Part shown: one piece after another, positions 32,660 to 41,725 of the stretch
Layout: every line of letters begins with the position of its first letter
How positions within the stretch are numbered: the stretch's first letter is position 1
Origin: Cryobacterium arcticum
GTDB lineage: Bacteria; Actinomycetota; Actinomycetes; Actinomycetales; Microbacteriaceae
Reading direction: 5' to 3'
Assembly (NCBI RefSeq): GCF_001679725.1
Contig: NZ_CP016282.1
Location: 496,001-560,000 of the forward strand
Length of the DNA: 64,000 nucleotides
Made by a program: the position numbers and the translations under genes
The notes under the pieces: model-generated
The model's database searches: none
Seen by the model: the letters and a program-made list of their open reading frames with translations, nothing else
What the model was told of the DNA's origin: nothing

Positions 32660-34624
32660 ATGTCGACGGTGACCCGTAATCATGTGGCTAGATGGACCCG
32701 TCTGAGCGGAGCCGTGCTCGCCATAGCCGGCATGAGCCTCACCGCCGTGCCACTCGTCGCAGCAGCAGACCCTTCGGGGGCGACGATGAACAGCGTCACG
32801 ATCGAAGTGATGATCGTCGACCAGGATGTCCCCGTTCCGCTGGTCGGGAGCGTCGTGACGCTGCGAAATGCGACGAGCGGTGCCAAAGCGGGCACAGGCA
32901 CGACGGGATCCGACGGCCGCGTCACGTTCGACGTGGATACGGACGCCTCGTCGCAGTACTCCGCTGACCCGCAATGGCCCGGCGACGAGGACGATGTTGC
33001 ACTGTGGGGGACACGGACGGAGTTCCGCGCCACAACCGCGGACGTGGTGTCCGTCAATGTCCAGCACCCCTACCGGTACCTGTCCGGGCGTATCACCGCG
33101 ACGAATGGCACCAAAGCGGTGTCGGATCTGACAGGTGGCTCCGCTGTGCTCAGCCGCGGGGGCTCCATCCGGCAGACGATCCCGCTGGCCGCCGACGGCT
33201 CCTTCAGTAGCCCCGCCGTGCCGACCGTCGACGGCGAGCAGTACCGGCTGAGCTTCACACCCCCGCCGATGTACACACTCAGCTCGGTGCAGGATGGGGG
33301 AAATGCGGCGTTCTCTCTGCCGGTCGACCCCGCCGGCGCCACCACTTTCGACGTGTCGCGTGAGTTTTCCGTAGTCCGGACGCCCGCGCCAACGGCGCCC
33401 CCGACGGATACGCCGACACCGTCGCCCACGGCTACCGCCACCCCGACGCCCACGAACACCCCCACCCCGGCGCCCACGGAAACCCCGACGCCCACCCCGG
33501 CTCCGACGACCACGCCGACGCCGACCCCGGTTCCGACGACCACGCCGACGGCCACCCCGACGCCCACCCCGACGCCGACCCCGGCTCCGACGACCACCCC
33601 GACGCCCACCCCGGCTCCCGGCGCAAGCACCACAGTGTTCCCCGGCACAACCGGACTGAGCGCCGCCCTGAACGCGGTGTCCGAGGCGCGGCTCGCCCAG
33701 CTGCTGGCAGCGACCGCACAAGCCGGCCGCGGCAACACCGTCGGACTCACCAACGAGGCCGGCCAGGTGCTTGGTCTGGCTACACAGCCGCAGACCACCG
33801 ACCAGCCGCAGCTGCAGACCCTGATTAACAATTCCACCCGCGCCATGCCCGGCGTCACTGTGACCAACGTGTCCCTTGTCGCCTATGACCTCGAATCGGC
33901 AATGATGGTGGTCCAGTCGAACCGTGCCAATTTGTTGGAAGCGCAGCTCCGAGCCCAAATCGAGACAGTCCAGTCCAGAAATGCGGACATATCGCGTCTC
34001 AACAACGCCCTGGCGGGGGTGAACGGCTACCTGGCCAGTCCGAACCCCACCCGATTTGCTGAGGCTGCGGCGGCAGTTCGCGCCGCCGGATTACTGACCG
34101 ATCCGTTCCTGACTGCATCTCCCACCGATGCGAGCGGGGTAGGGCGGGCATTGAGCGCCACGCTGAGGGGCCTCATTGACTCTTCGTCGTACAGCCAGCA
34201 AATGGACATGCTCCGCCTGCAGTCGTTGAGCAACAAGCGCAACGAGTCCTTCGACGTCATGACCAACTTCATGAAGAAGATGCAGGAGTCCCGCTCCAGC
34301 ATCCTTGGCAGCATGCGTTCTGAGCCGGTCGCCCTCGGCACCGTGCAGTGGGACAACGGCGCGGTGACCGGCGACTTCGACCTGACCGCGGTTCCCAACG
34401 GTGAGCACCACCTCATCCTCAACTACGCCGATCTGGGCGTGACGATCGTTTCCGATGTCACGGTTCAGCGCGGCACCCCAGCGGCTACGGGCACCCTGGC
34501 GGCTACGGGCGCGGAGACAGGGACAACGCCGGCAATCGGCCTCGGGATGCTGCTTCTCGGTCTGGCCGGAGTCATCGGCGGGCCGTACCTTCGCCGACGG
34601 GGGCCGCACGCCACCAACGCGTAG
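32660..34624 (+). CDS. sortase-anchored surface protein with PT repeats
   Basis: 654 aa. The ATG at 32660 gives a signal peptide (about 1-36, ending VPLVAAADP). Residues 40-235 look like two Ig-like/CNA-B-like carrier domains ([28 protein letters not shown]). A Pro-Thr-rich spacer of [13 protein letters not shown] repeats fills about 237-325. A helical region (330-550) includes [20 protein letters not shown]. The tail has LAATG-type motifs ([11 protein letters not shown]), a hydrophobic helix and RRRG, a sortase-type signal. It is probably displayed on the wall as an adhesin or stalk-like protein; no ligand can be named. Confidence 0.78.
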   Translation: MSTVTRNHVARWTRLSGAVLAIAGMSLTAVPLVAAADPSGATMNSVTIEVMIVDQDVPVPLVGSVVTLRNATSGAKAGTGTTGSDGRVTFDVDTDASSQYSADPQWPGDEDDVALWGTRTEFRATTADVVSVNVQHPYRYLSGRITATNGTKAVSDLTGGSAVLSRGGSIRQTIPLAADGSFSSPAVPTVDGEQYRLSFTPPPMYTLSSVQDGGNAAFSLPVDPAGATTFDVSREFSVVRTPAPTAPPTDTPTPSPTATATPTPTNTPTPAPTETPTPTPAPTTTPTPTPVPTTTPTATPTPTPTPTPAPTTTPTPTPAPGASTTVFPGTTGLSAALNAVSEARLAQLLAATAQAGRGNTVGLTNEAGQVLGLATQPQTTDQPQLQTLINNSTRAMPGVTVTNVSLVAYDLESAMMVVQSNRANLLEAQLRAQIETVQSRNADISRLNNALAGVNGYLASPNPTRFAEAAAAVRAAGLLTDPFLTASPTDASGVGRALSATLRGLIDSSSYSQQMDMLRLQSLSNKRNESFDVMTNFMKKMQESRSSILGSMRSEPVALGTVQWDNGAVTGDFDLTAVPNGEHHLILNYADLGVTIVSDVTVQRGTPAATGTLAATGAETGTTPAIGLGMLLLGLAGVIGGPYLRRRGPHATNA

Positions 34625-34631
34625 CGCCCGT

Positions 34632-34697
34632 CGCTGCACCCCCTGTGGCAGGATGCGCCCCCTATACCTGGCGCATCCAGCCATACGGGGTGCAGCG
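34632..34697. repeat. nested double palindrome
   Basis: An outer 11-bp perfect arm pair (CGCTGCACCCC at 34632-34642 and its inverse at 34687-34697) encloses an inner 9-bp perfect pair (GGATGCGCC at 34651-34659 and its inverse at 34670-34678). It sits just before a strong terminator between convergent genes. The two-level symmetry exceeds what a terminator needs. Confidence 0.6.
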
Positions 34698-34727
34698 GAT
34701 GCCGCCGGCGCCCGCCCGCCCACGCGA

Positions 34728-34760
34728 GAGGGGCGCGGCCAACGATCGGCCGCGCCCCTC
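34728..34760. terminator. bidirectional terminator hairpin
   Basis: Perfect 13-bp stem (GAGGGGCGCGGCC) with a 7-nt loop AACGATC, between the convergent surface-protein gene and aztD. Confidence 0.85.
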
Positions 34761-34772
34761 CGGAACAGCCCC

Positions 34773-35972
34773 TTAACCCGCGGCGACCGCGAGTTCGTTG
34801 GGCGTGACGTCGAGCTTGCCGGTGGACACGACCTCACCGGTGGTCAGGTCGACCGCGTGGATGCTGTTCGCCGCCGGCTCGGTGACGTAGGCGATGGTGC
34901 CGGAGACCACGATCGCGGGGTGGGCATCCTGCCACTCGACCGGGCTCGCCCAGGCGTCAATGACGGGGAAGGAGTCGGTGATCTCGCCGGTCTCCGGGTT
35001 GAGCACGTGGATCGCGCCGTCCGAGCCGATGATGTACGCGAGGTCATCCGGGCCGCGCGCGACGCCGCGGAAGGTGTATTCGACGCCCTCGGGTAGGTCG
35101 ACGACCTCCGAGGTCAGGGCCGCGGTGTCGATCAGGTTGACGGCGTGCAGGAAGTAGCCTTCAGCATCGGGGTCGCTCTTGTAGTCGCCCACGATGATCG
35201 GGCTGGTTTCGCTCACGTAGGCGTTGCCCATGCGGCCGTACGGCTGGTCGCGGGCGTCGAGCTTGGTGATCACGGCGTCCTTCACGACCAGCGCACCGTT
35301 CTCGCATCCGAACACCACAGCCTCGTTGGCGGCCGTGCCCTCGCCGTGCACGCCGGGGCACTGGTCGCTCTCGGCGAGTACCGCGCCGTCGGCGTCGCGC
35401 ACCTGGATGCCGTTGCGGCCGTCGGCGTTGCCGACAGTGGTGAGGAAGGTGCCGTCTTCGAGCACGACCGACACCCCGTGGTGCGCCTCGACGCCGGGGA
35501 TGGTTTCGACCTCGGGCAGGCCGTCGGTCGTGGCGAGGTCCGCGGTGTCGAACACCGTGGTATCACTGGTGCCGTCGGCGTAGAGGATGGTCCTGCCCGC
35601 ATGCCGCACCACGTGACCGGCGGTGTCGGCGGGGAAGATGCGGTCGGTGAGCGCGGCGTCGTCGGCCGTGCCGGCTCCGGTGTCGAGCACCTGGAAGCCG
35701 GCGCTCATCGTCACCATGACGTGCCTGCTGTCGCCGGCGGGGTTGAGTCGGGTGAATTCCTCGGCGTCGAAGTCTGCGACGGGCTCGAGGGTGTCACCTG
35801 CGAGCACGAGGATGCCGCCGGGGTAGGAGACGGCGACCCGGGCGCCGGCGTCCGCGGCGGGTGAGGAGGTGCTGTCGCCCGGTGTCGTGCCGGTGGAACA
35901 GGCAGCGAGGGATGCGGCCAGTCCGAGGGTGAGCGCCGTGGCGCCGACTCGGCGGAGATATGGGGTACGCAT
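34773..35972 (-). CDS. aztD: zinc metallochaperone AztD-like lipoprotein
   Basis: 399 aa lipoprotein (lipobox ASLAACST, Cys25). The body is a beta-propeller-like repeat protein. It carries VEAHHGVSVVLEDGTFLTTVG, DQCPGVHGEG and FGCENGALVV, segments I associate with AztD, the extracytoplasmic chaperone that hands zinc to the binding protein AztC. It is the last gene of a leftward zinc-import operon (permease, lipoprotein, AztC, AztD), 58 bp after aztC, under the Zur box at 39167. The name rests on these motifs and the context. Confidence 0.8.
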   Translation of the reverse strand: MRTPYLRRVGATALTLGLAASLAACSTGTTPGDSTSSPAADAGARVAVSYPGGILVLAGDTLEPVADFDAEEFTRLNPAGDSRHVMVTMSAGFQVLDTGAGTADDAALTDRIFPADTAGHVVRHAGRTILYADGTSDTTVFDTADLATTDGLPEVETIPGVEAHHGVSVVLEDGTFLTTVGNADGRNGIQVRDADGAVLAESDQCPGVHGEGTAANEAVVFGCENGALVVKDAVITKLDARDQPYGRMGNAYVSETSPIIVGDYKSDPDAEGYFLHAVNLIDTAALTSEVVDLPEGVEYTFRGVARGPDDLAYIIGSDGAIHVLNPETGEITDSFPVIDAWASPVEWQDAHPAIVVSGTIAYVTEPAANSIHAVDLTTGEVVSTGKLDVTPNELAVAAG

Positions 35973-36030
35973 GGGTGGTTCCTTTTCTATGGGGTGGTTG
36001 GTGCTGTGATCTGTGGAGCGGATGGGGCGC

Positions 36031-36945
36031 TCACGAGGAGAGCCCGGTGGTGATGCGCTCGGTGTTGACGCGCATCATGCTGAGGTAGTCGGGGGCGCCG
36101 CCATCCGGCTCGGTCAGGGACTCGGTGAACAGCTCGACAACGCGAACGTGCACGTTGGCCTCGCTGGCGAGAGCCTGCACGAGACGATCCGGGGAGGAGG
36201 ACTCCGCGAAGATCGTGGGCACCCCCGTCTCCTCGACGGCGGTGACGAGGTCGGCCAGGTCGGAGGCCGAGGGCGCGGCCAGGGTGGTGCCGCCGGGAAT
36301 GATGGCCCCGACGACGGCGAAGTCGAAGCGTTGGGCGAGGTAGCCGAACACGTGATGGTTGGTCACGAGCGCGCGACGCTCGGCCGGGATGCCGCCGAAC
36401 GCCTCCGTCATCTCGTCGTCGAGTCGTTCCAGCTCGGCGCGGTAGGCGCCGGTGTTCGCGGTCACCTCCGCTGGGTCGACGCCGGTCATGGCGCCGAGGA
36501 GAGGTTCGAGAGCGTCGACGACGTCGAGCATCCGACCCGGATCGGTCCAGAAATGGGAGTCAGGCAGGCCGGCGGCGTCGCCCGCCCGGTAATCCAACAC
36601 ATCGATGACGTCGCCGGCGACGAACGCACGCACCCCGGCGGCGTCGGCCGCGTCCAGGTGCTGCTGGAGTCCTTCCTCCAGGCCCAGGCCGTTCGACACG
36701 ACGAGGTCGGCCGAGCGCAGTCGGGCCGCCGCCTGAGCGGAGATCTCGAACGAGTGCGGATCGGCGTTGGGCTTCATGAGCGTCACCACCTCCGCCTGGT
36801 CACCGACGAGCTCGCCCACCACGTCGCCGAGGATGTTGGTGGAGACGATGACGAGCGGGCGATCGTCGGCGGCGCGGCTGCATCCGCTCAGGACGACGGC
36901 CGAGGTGAGGGCGAGCGCGATCAGCGCCCGGCGGGAGCGTCTCAT
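36031..36945 (-). CDS. aztC: zinc ABC transporter substrate-binding lipoprotein
   Basis: 304 aa. Lipobox VVLSGCSR (Cys22). Cluster A-I metal-binding protein: candidate zinc ligands are His64 in NADPHSFE, His131 in LPDSHFWTDP, His197/198 in VTNHHVFGYLAQRF, and the acidic residue in FAESSSPDRL near 270. The His-rich loop common in ZnuA is absent, as in AztC. It sits 2 bp after the upstream lipoprotein gene, so the genes are co-translated. It delivers zinc to the permease AztB. Confidence 0.88.
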   Translation of the reverse strand: MRRSRRALIALALTSAVVLSGCSRAADDRPLVIVSTNILGDVVGELVGDQAEVVTLMKPNADPHSFEISAQAAARLRSADLVVSNGLGLEEGLQQHLDAADAAGVRAFVAGDVIDVLDYRAGDAAGLPDSHFWTDPGRMLDVVDALEPLLGAMTGVDPAEVTANTGAYRAELERLDDEMTEAFGGIPAERRALVTNHHVFGYLAQRFDFAVVGAIIPGGTTLAAPSASDLADLVTAVEETGVPTIFAESSSPDRLVQALASEANVHVRVVELFTESLTEPDGGAPDYLSMMRVNTERITTGLSS

Positions 36946-36947
36946 GG

Positions 36948-38174
36948 TCAGCGTCCCGTCTCTGCCACGAAGGCGGGTTCGGTTGTCGTATCGAAGCTGC
37001 GGGCCAGCCGGGCACCGTCGGCGAAGTCGATCTCGTAGAGCCGTCGTTCGGTCGGCGCGCTGAGGTAGGCGCGTTGCTGGTCGGCGAGAAGAACCGGGGT
37101 ATCGCCGGCAGCCAGGGAATCCGCGACGAGCGGTGCAGTCTCGGCGATCGTTGACCCATCCGCGCCGTTCAACACGAGCAGGCGACCGTCAGCGGTGAGG
37201 GCAAGGAGGTGCTGGTCGGCGTCGTCGACGGCGGTCACCTGCACGAGCGGGGCGGGAGCGGGCAGGAGCGTCCACGATCGTGCGCGGGTGTCGAGCAGCC
37301 AGATGCCCTCGGTGCCGGCCAGGGCGGCCACAGTCGGCCGGCCCTCGCGGTTGTGGAACGCGGTCGCTGCCGGCACGGACACGTCGGCCGGGTAGGGGAT
37401 CCTCTCGACGGTGAGCTCGTCGTCCTTCACCGAGGCGAGCAGCGCGCCGTCCGCGCAGCCGATCACCGCGCGGACCCGGGTGGTGATGGTGCCCGCCGGC
37501 GCCACGCAAGGTTCGTCCAAGCCGGTCGGCGTGCCGTCCGCGGTGTAACCGGCAACGGATGCCGCGGCACCGTCGGCAACGAGCGCGAAGGAGCCGACGG
37601 GCACGACCAAGCCGGCGCCCGGAGCCAGGGTGAGCCGGAATCTCTCGGTGATCTCGCCCTTCGACAGCGCCTCGGTGTTCAGTAGGACGGCCTCACCGGA
37701 CTCGGCGAAGAACAGCCCGGTACTGCCCGTGGTGGACAGGTTCGTGGTGGCGATCGTGGCCGCTCCCGCTCCGGTTACCGTGCCCAGGAGTCGGGGGTCT
37801 GCGCGGTAGTAGTGGAAGTGGTCCACGTGGTCCCAGGTCCAGACGCCGCTGTCAATGATCTCGACGCCGGAGGCCGTCTGGGCAAAGAGGTACCGGCCGT
37901 CAGTGGTCATCGCGGTCGGCTCGCCGACCGTACCGAGATCGCTCACGCTCTCGTCCAGCAGGTCGAGGTGTGAGACGGCGCCGGTCTGGTCAATGGTCGT
38001 GAGGCCGAGCCGAGGTTCGGCGAGTTCCACGGCGCCCGTGACGGCACCATGGCCCGCCCCGGTGGGGGCGGTCGCCGTGTCGGTGCCGGGAGCCGTTGCC
38101 GGCGTGCCGGAGCAGGCCGCGAGGATGAGGGTGAGGATGCCGGCGAGGGCGAGCGGGGTGATGCGAGAGCGCAC
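36948..38174 (-). CDS. zinc-transport-associated propeller lipoprotein
   Basis: 408 aa lipoprotein (lipobox LILAACSG, Cys21). The GTG at 38174 is chosen because AAAGGA precedes it and the product then starts with a signal peptide. Repeated short beta-strand units across the whole length suggest a beta-propeller like AztD, but the sequence is distinct. The striking motif WTWDHVDHFHYYR (His116, His119, His121) is a plausible zinc site. Lying between aztB and aztC in a Zur-controlled operon, it may be a second zinc chaperone or store. Function is inferred from context only. Confidence 0.7.
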   Translation of the reverse strand: MRSRITPLALAGILTLILAACSGTPATAPGTDTATAPTGAGHGAVTGAVELAEPRLGLTTIDQTGAVSHLDLLDESVSDLGTVGEPTAMTTDGRYLFAQTASGVEIIDSGVWTWDHVDHFHYYRADPRLLGTVTGAGAATIATTNLSTTGSTGLFFAESGEAVLLNTEALSKGEITERFRLTLAPGAGLVVPVGSFALVADGAAASVAGYTADGTPTGLDEPCVAPAGTITTRVRAVIGCADGALLASVKDDELTVERIPYPADVSVPAATAFHNREGRPTVAALAGTEGIWLLDTRARSWTLLPAPAPLVQVTAVDDADQHLLALTADGRLLVLNGADGSTIAETAPLVADSLAAGDTPVLLADQQRAYLSAPTERRLYEIDFADGARLARSFDTTTEPAFVAETGR

Positions 38175-38254
38175 GGAGTCCTTTCGGGACAAGGGAGGGT
38201 GTGGGGCGAGTTGGCAGCTGTGAGACGCGCGCGGAGTGCCGCGCGTCGCGGGGG

Positions 38255-39145
38255 TTATCGGGCTGCGGTGAGCCTCGTTCTCGATCGGGGGCCGGCCGGC
38301 CGTGCGGTGGCTGACCGCAGACCCGTAACGGTCGAGTGCACCATCCACGACAGGCAGGCGAACCCGATGGCGGTCGCCGCGACCGAGGCGCCCGCCGCCG
38401 TGGCGGCGAACCACGAGACGAGCAGGCCCACGAGTACGGCGGCGACGCCCAGAACGGCGGCGAGCGCCATCCGGGTGGGGATGCGGGTGGTCCAGTGTCC
38501 GGCAGCCACCGCCGGGGCGAGCAACAAGCCGACGACAAGGAGGGAGCCCACGGCCTGATAGGAGGCGACCACGGCGAGGGAGACCAACCCCACCAGGGCG
38601 GCCTGCGCCGATCGGGGGCCCAGGCCGAGGGTTGCCGCGACCCGAGCATCCAGCGCCAGGGCGACGAGCGGGCGGTGCGCGGCGGCGGCGACGAACAGGC
38701 CGACCCCGGCGGCGATCGCCAAGAAGACGAGGTCGGTCGAGGCGATGGCGAGGATGTCGCCGAACAGGATCGAGGTGGCGTCGGTGGCGAAGCTGCCGGA
38801 GTGGGAGATGATCACGACTCCGAGCGCGAGCATCGCGACGAACAGCATCCCGATGCTCGTGTCGTACGACAACTTGCCGCGGCGCTGCAGCACCCCGATG
38901 CCGAGGCTCATCGCCACGGCGCTCAGTGCGCCGCCGACCAGCACGGGGACTCCGAGAAGGGTGGACAGGGCCACGCCGGGCAGCATCCCGTGGGCGAGCG
39001 CCTCGCCGAGAAAGGCCATGCCGCGGATGACCACCCACGTGCCGACGACACCACAAAGGATCGCGACGAGGCTGCCGCCGACGAGGGCGCGCTGGAAGAA
39101 ATCGAGCGTGAACGGCTCGAGAAGCGCAGCAGTGGGGGAGGGCAT
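38255..39145 (-). CDS. aztB: zinc ABC transporter permease
   Basis: 296 aa with eight to nine membrane helices, ABC-3 (ZnuB-type) family. The N-terminus FFQRALVGGSLVAILCGVVGTWVV and the MAFLGEALAHGMLPGVALS segment are family hallmarks, the latter near the contact helix for the ATPase. It is the first gene leftwards from the Zur box, with the ATPase gene diverging on the other side. Confidence 0.92.
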   Translation of the reverse strand: MPSPTAALLEPFTLDFFQRALVGGSLVAILCGVVGTWVVIRGMAFLGEALAHGMLPGVALSTLLGVPVLVGGALSAVAMSLGIGVLQRRGKLSYDTSIGMLFVAMLALGVVIISHSGSFATDATSILFGDILAIASTDLVFLAIAAGVGLFVAAAAHRPLVALALDARVAATLGLGPRSAQAALVGLVSLAVVASYQAVGSLLVVGLLLAPAVAAGHWTTRIPTRMALAAVLGVAAVLVGLLVSWFAATAAGASVAATAIGFACLSWMVHSTVTGLRSATARPAGPRSRTRLTAAR

Positions 39146-39166
39146 GGTGCTTGACCGTACTCTAAA

Positions 39167-39181
39167 TGAGAACGGTTCTCA
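39167..39181. promoter_or_regulatory. Zur box between divergent aztB and aztA
   Basis: TGAGAACGGTTCTCA is palindromic apart from its centre and matches the actinobacterial Zur consensus TGAAAATCATTTTCA in its arms. It lies 22 bp from the aztB start and overlaps the likely -35/-10 spacer of aztA (possible -10 TAGACT at 39188-39193). One site can repress both directions when zinc is sufficient. Confidence 0.82.
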
Positions 39182-39199
39182 ACTGTGTAGACTGTGCGG

Positions 39200-39850
39200 G
39201 TGAGCCAACCCCGTGACCCCCACGCCGCCCCCGTGGCCAGCCTCCGCGGGCTCGGTGTCGACTTCGCCGGACAGGCAGCCCTGCGGGGCATCGACCTCGA
39301 CGTGCTGCCGGGAGAGCTCACCGTGCTCGCGGGCCCCAACGGGGCAGGCAAGACCACGTTGTTGGAGGTCTTGGCCGGAACCCGGCCGCCGACAGCGGGA
39401 ACCCGCGCGGTGACGGGCACCGTCGCCCTCGTGCCCCAACGGACCACCGAGACGGACCGGTTGCCGGTGACGGCTCGCGACGTGGTGACGGTGGGGGCGT
39501 GGGGACGGCTCGGCCGATGGCGTCGACTGGACGCCCGCGCCCGGATGGCCATCGATGATGCCCTGGAGCGCCTGCAGATTCAGGACCTCGCCAACCTCCC
39601 CTTCGCCACCCTCTCCGGCGGTCAACGCCAACGCACGCTGCTCGCGCAAGGGCTCGCCAGCGGCGCCGACCTCCTCCTGCTCGACGAACCCACGACGGGC
39701 CTGGACAGCGATAGCGCCGACCGGATCCGCGAGATCATGCGCGCCGAATCCGAGCGTGGCGTCGCGGTGGTCTGCGTGTCCCACGACCCACTGGTGCTGT
39801 CCTCCGCTGATCGAACAGTGCGTCTGGCCGACGGTGTCGTGGCCAGCTGA
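39200..39850 (+). CDS. aztA: zinc ABC transporter ATP-binding protein
   Basis: 216 aa. Walker A GPNGAGKTT, signature LSGGQRQRT, Walker B LLLLDEPTTGLD and the switch His in VCVSHDPLVL are intact. It powers AztB. Two GTG starts are possible (39194 and 39200); the second lies 7 nt from a likely -10 and fits a leaderless transcript. The gene diverges from the rest of the zinc operon. Confidence 0.9.
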   Translation: MSQPRDPHAAPVASLRGLGVDFAGQAALRGIDLDVLPGELTVLAGPNGAGKTTLLEVLAGTRPPTAGTRAVTGTVALVPQRTTETDRLPVTARDVVTVGAWGRLGRWRRLDARARMAIDDALERLQIQDLANLPFATLSGGQRQRTLLAQGLASGADLLLLDEPTTGLDSDSADRIREIMRAESERGVAVVCVSHDPLVLSSADRTVRLADGVVAS

Positions 39851-40094
39851 CTGCTTTTTCGAGCAGGAACTTGGAATGGCGTGGTGGGGTGACGCGCACG
39901 GCGTGAGCGCAAACTTCAGATCGTCCTTCAGATCGTCGCCGGATGGAGCGCACGTCAAATGGTGGGGTGGGGGAGCGTACGAGGCCTCGGCGCTCACGAG
40001 ACTAGGCGCGATCGACCCAACTTGCCGGTACCTGCGCTTTTGCGGGAGTGACTCGCGTCTTTGTTTGGTACAAATCGCCACGTTTGTTCCCATC
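39851..40094. other. island edge without a recognisable gene
   Basis: Base composition drops here compared with the zinc genes. There are short direct repeats (CTTCAGATCGTCC/CTTCAGATCGTCG near 39915-39940) and runs such as GGTGGGGTGGGGGAG. Reading frames are open but show no protein-like character. It may be the eroded 5' part of the phage-like gene that follows. Confidence 0.35.
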
Positions 40095-40277
40095 GTGCAG
40101 GCGGCAGTGCTCACCCGTGACGCAGCCGGGCGCATCGCCTCAGCGGTAGAGAACGGCGTGACCGTCACCTACACCCGTGACGCCGCGGGGCGCATCGCCA
40201 CCGAGACACGCGTTGGCAAAGTCACCACTTACACACGGGACGCCTCCGGCCGCGTCTCGGGATGGGCAACGGTCTAA
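40095..40277 (+). CDS. small phage-like protein with TRDAAGRI repeats
   Basis: 60 aa from a GTG at 40095 (the start is uncertain). Three repeats TRDAAGRIAS, TRDAAGRIAT and TRDASGRVSG spaced about 20 residues apart resemble YD/RHS-type beta repeats and the C-terminal ends of some actinophage minor tail proteins. Its TAA overlaps the ATG of the next gene (TAATG), implying translational coupling. It may be the preserved C-terminus of a longer, lost gene. Confidence 0.45.
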   Translation: MQAAVLTRDAAGRIASAVENGVTVTYTRDAAGRIATETRVGKVTTYTRDASGRVSGWATV

Positions 40278-41725
40278 TGGACATCCTCGCAATTGACGAA
40301 GCCGCCGCAGATGCTGCCGCCAAGTACCGTCCGATCCTCGACCAGGGTCAGAACCTGATCGCCAAGCTAGACATGAACGCAGCGGACTGCTCGGTATTCG
40401 TGCTGGGCGATTCGACCGGCAACGGAATTCCCACTACGAACCCCGAAGGCAGCGAGTGGGTTACCCTCTGGGCGATTCAACTGGGCCAGCGCTACCCATC
40501 GCTCAAGATTCTTTCCCGCAGCTTCTCAGACGGGCTCACGGCCTGGTCTGGCACGGTAACCACCTTGCAGTCGGGCGTTGCCCCCTCCGGGCTGGTGAAT
40601 GCTTTTCACGACACCTTCTCCTACGGCGCACGCACAACGCTCGTCGGCGCACTCCCCGAGGTAGGGAACGCGTGGACGGCTGCCGGCACAATTGCCAGCG
40701 GCGTAATCACGACAGACGGGGCCACGGCCGGGTACGTAACCGGAACCCCTGCACCTCTGCTTGCTGGCACATCGTCGCAGCAAGGCGGTCAGACGGTCAC
40801 CGCAACCGGCACGCTGGATATGTCCCGCGTCGTCGGTGAGTACACCCGCATCTACGCGAAGTGCTTAGACACCAGCAACTACGTCTACGTTCAATTCGTT
40901 CCGAACGCAAACGGAGGGGGCACCGGGGTCGCGCAGGTCTACAAGCGCATTGCGGGCGTCAATACGTCCCTCGCGCTCTTTGACGTGCCATACCCAATCA
41001 CGGGGACGGGCGTGCAAACGGTGGTTGCTTCGCTTTCCGTGCAGGGCACAGTGGTCACCGCCGTCATCAACGGCACAACGCTTGTCACCGCCATTACGTC
41101 AGCCGATGCAACTGCTCTAGCGGCATCCGTGAATGCGGGGTGGCTCAGCGTCAGTCCGGGGTTCCGGCTCACCGACTTCAACGTGGACGTGAACGTGGCA
41201 GTCGAGGGATTCGTGCAGCGCACGCTCACGATCTGGAACGGCTCGATCCCCGGCTCCACGTTCGAGTACCTCGACGGGAGAATCGCCGCCCTGTGGTCAC
41301 CCGTGCCCGCGGGACTCGACCTGCTTGTGTTCAACTCCGGACATAACTACCTCGCACGCACGCCTGCCGATTACCTCGCCGTCTACGAGGCATTCGTGAC
41401 GAAGAACCGGGCGCAGTTCCCCGCCGCGGGGGTGGTGGTCACCTCGCGGAACCCACGGTTTAGCCCGGCCACAAACGGGGCAGACCACCTCTCACGACTG
41501 GCGGCGCTGCGAAAGCTGGCGGCTGTTCTCGGGTGGGGGTACATCGCGGCGCTCGAAGCGTTCGTGCCACGCTCGGACGGTGGCAAAGCCATGGTGCGGG
41601 ACAACGGCTCTACCGACCGGGGCATCCACCCGACGACCGCCTATGACAACGCGGGCGTGACCGGATCATCGGTCTGGGCGGACGCTGCGACGCGCTTCTT
41701 CAACAAGTTCTCGCTGCTGCCCTAG
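40277..41725 (+). CDS. phage-like SGNH/GDSL hydrolase with beta-sandwich insert
   Basis: 482 aa without signal peptide. The nucleophile block FVLGDSTGNG (Ser46) and the late GIHPTTAYDN (His) fit an SGNH esterase. The region between (about 110-310) is beta-rich, with GTLDMSRVVGEYTRIYAKC and NGTTLVTAITSAD, resembling a carbohydrate- or lectin-like insert as in phage tail-associated esterases. The start at 40277 overlaps the preceding stop; an ATG at 40262 is the alternative. Base composition is lower in GC than in flanking genes. Its stop codon shares the CTAG with the stop of the convergent gene. Confidence 0.75.
   Translation: MDILAIDEAAADAAAKYRPILDQGQNLIAKLDMNAADCSVFVLGDSTGNGIPTTNPEGSEWVTLWAIQLGQRYPSLKILSRSFSDGLTAWSGTVTTLQSGVAPSGLVNAFHDTFSYGARTTLVGALPEVGNAWTAAGTIASGVITTDGATAGYVTGTPAPLLAGTSSQQGGQTVTATGTLDMSRVVGEYTRIYAKCLDTSNYVYVQFVPNANGGGTGVAQVYKRIAGVNTSLALFDVPYPITGTGVQTVVASLSVQGTVVTAVINGTTLVTAITSADATALAASVNAGWLSVSPGFRLTDFNVDVNVAVEGFVQRTLTIWNGSIPGSTFEYLDGRIAALWSPVPAGLDLLVFNSGHNYLARTPADYLAVYEAFVTKNRAQFPAAGVVVTSRNPRFSPATNGADHLSRLAALRKLAAVLGWGYIAALEAFVPRSDGGKAMVRDNGSTDRGIHPTTAYDNAGVTGSSVWADAATRFFNKFSLLP

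Noticed and set aside
40130..40180. tRNA-like segment CCTCAGCGGTAGAG
   Set aside because: Resembles a tRNA D-arm, but there is no matching acceptor stem, anticodon arm or GTTCGA T-loop; it is part of the TRDAAGRI coding repeat.
40095..40277. RHS/polymorphic toxin fragment
   Set aside because: Only three short TRDAAGRI repeats, no RHS core or toxin domain, and no immunity gene; the phage-tail-like reading fits better.
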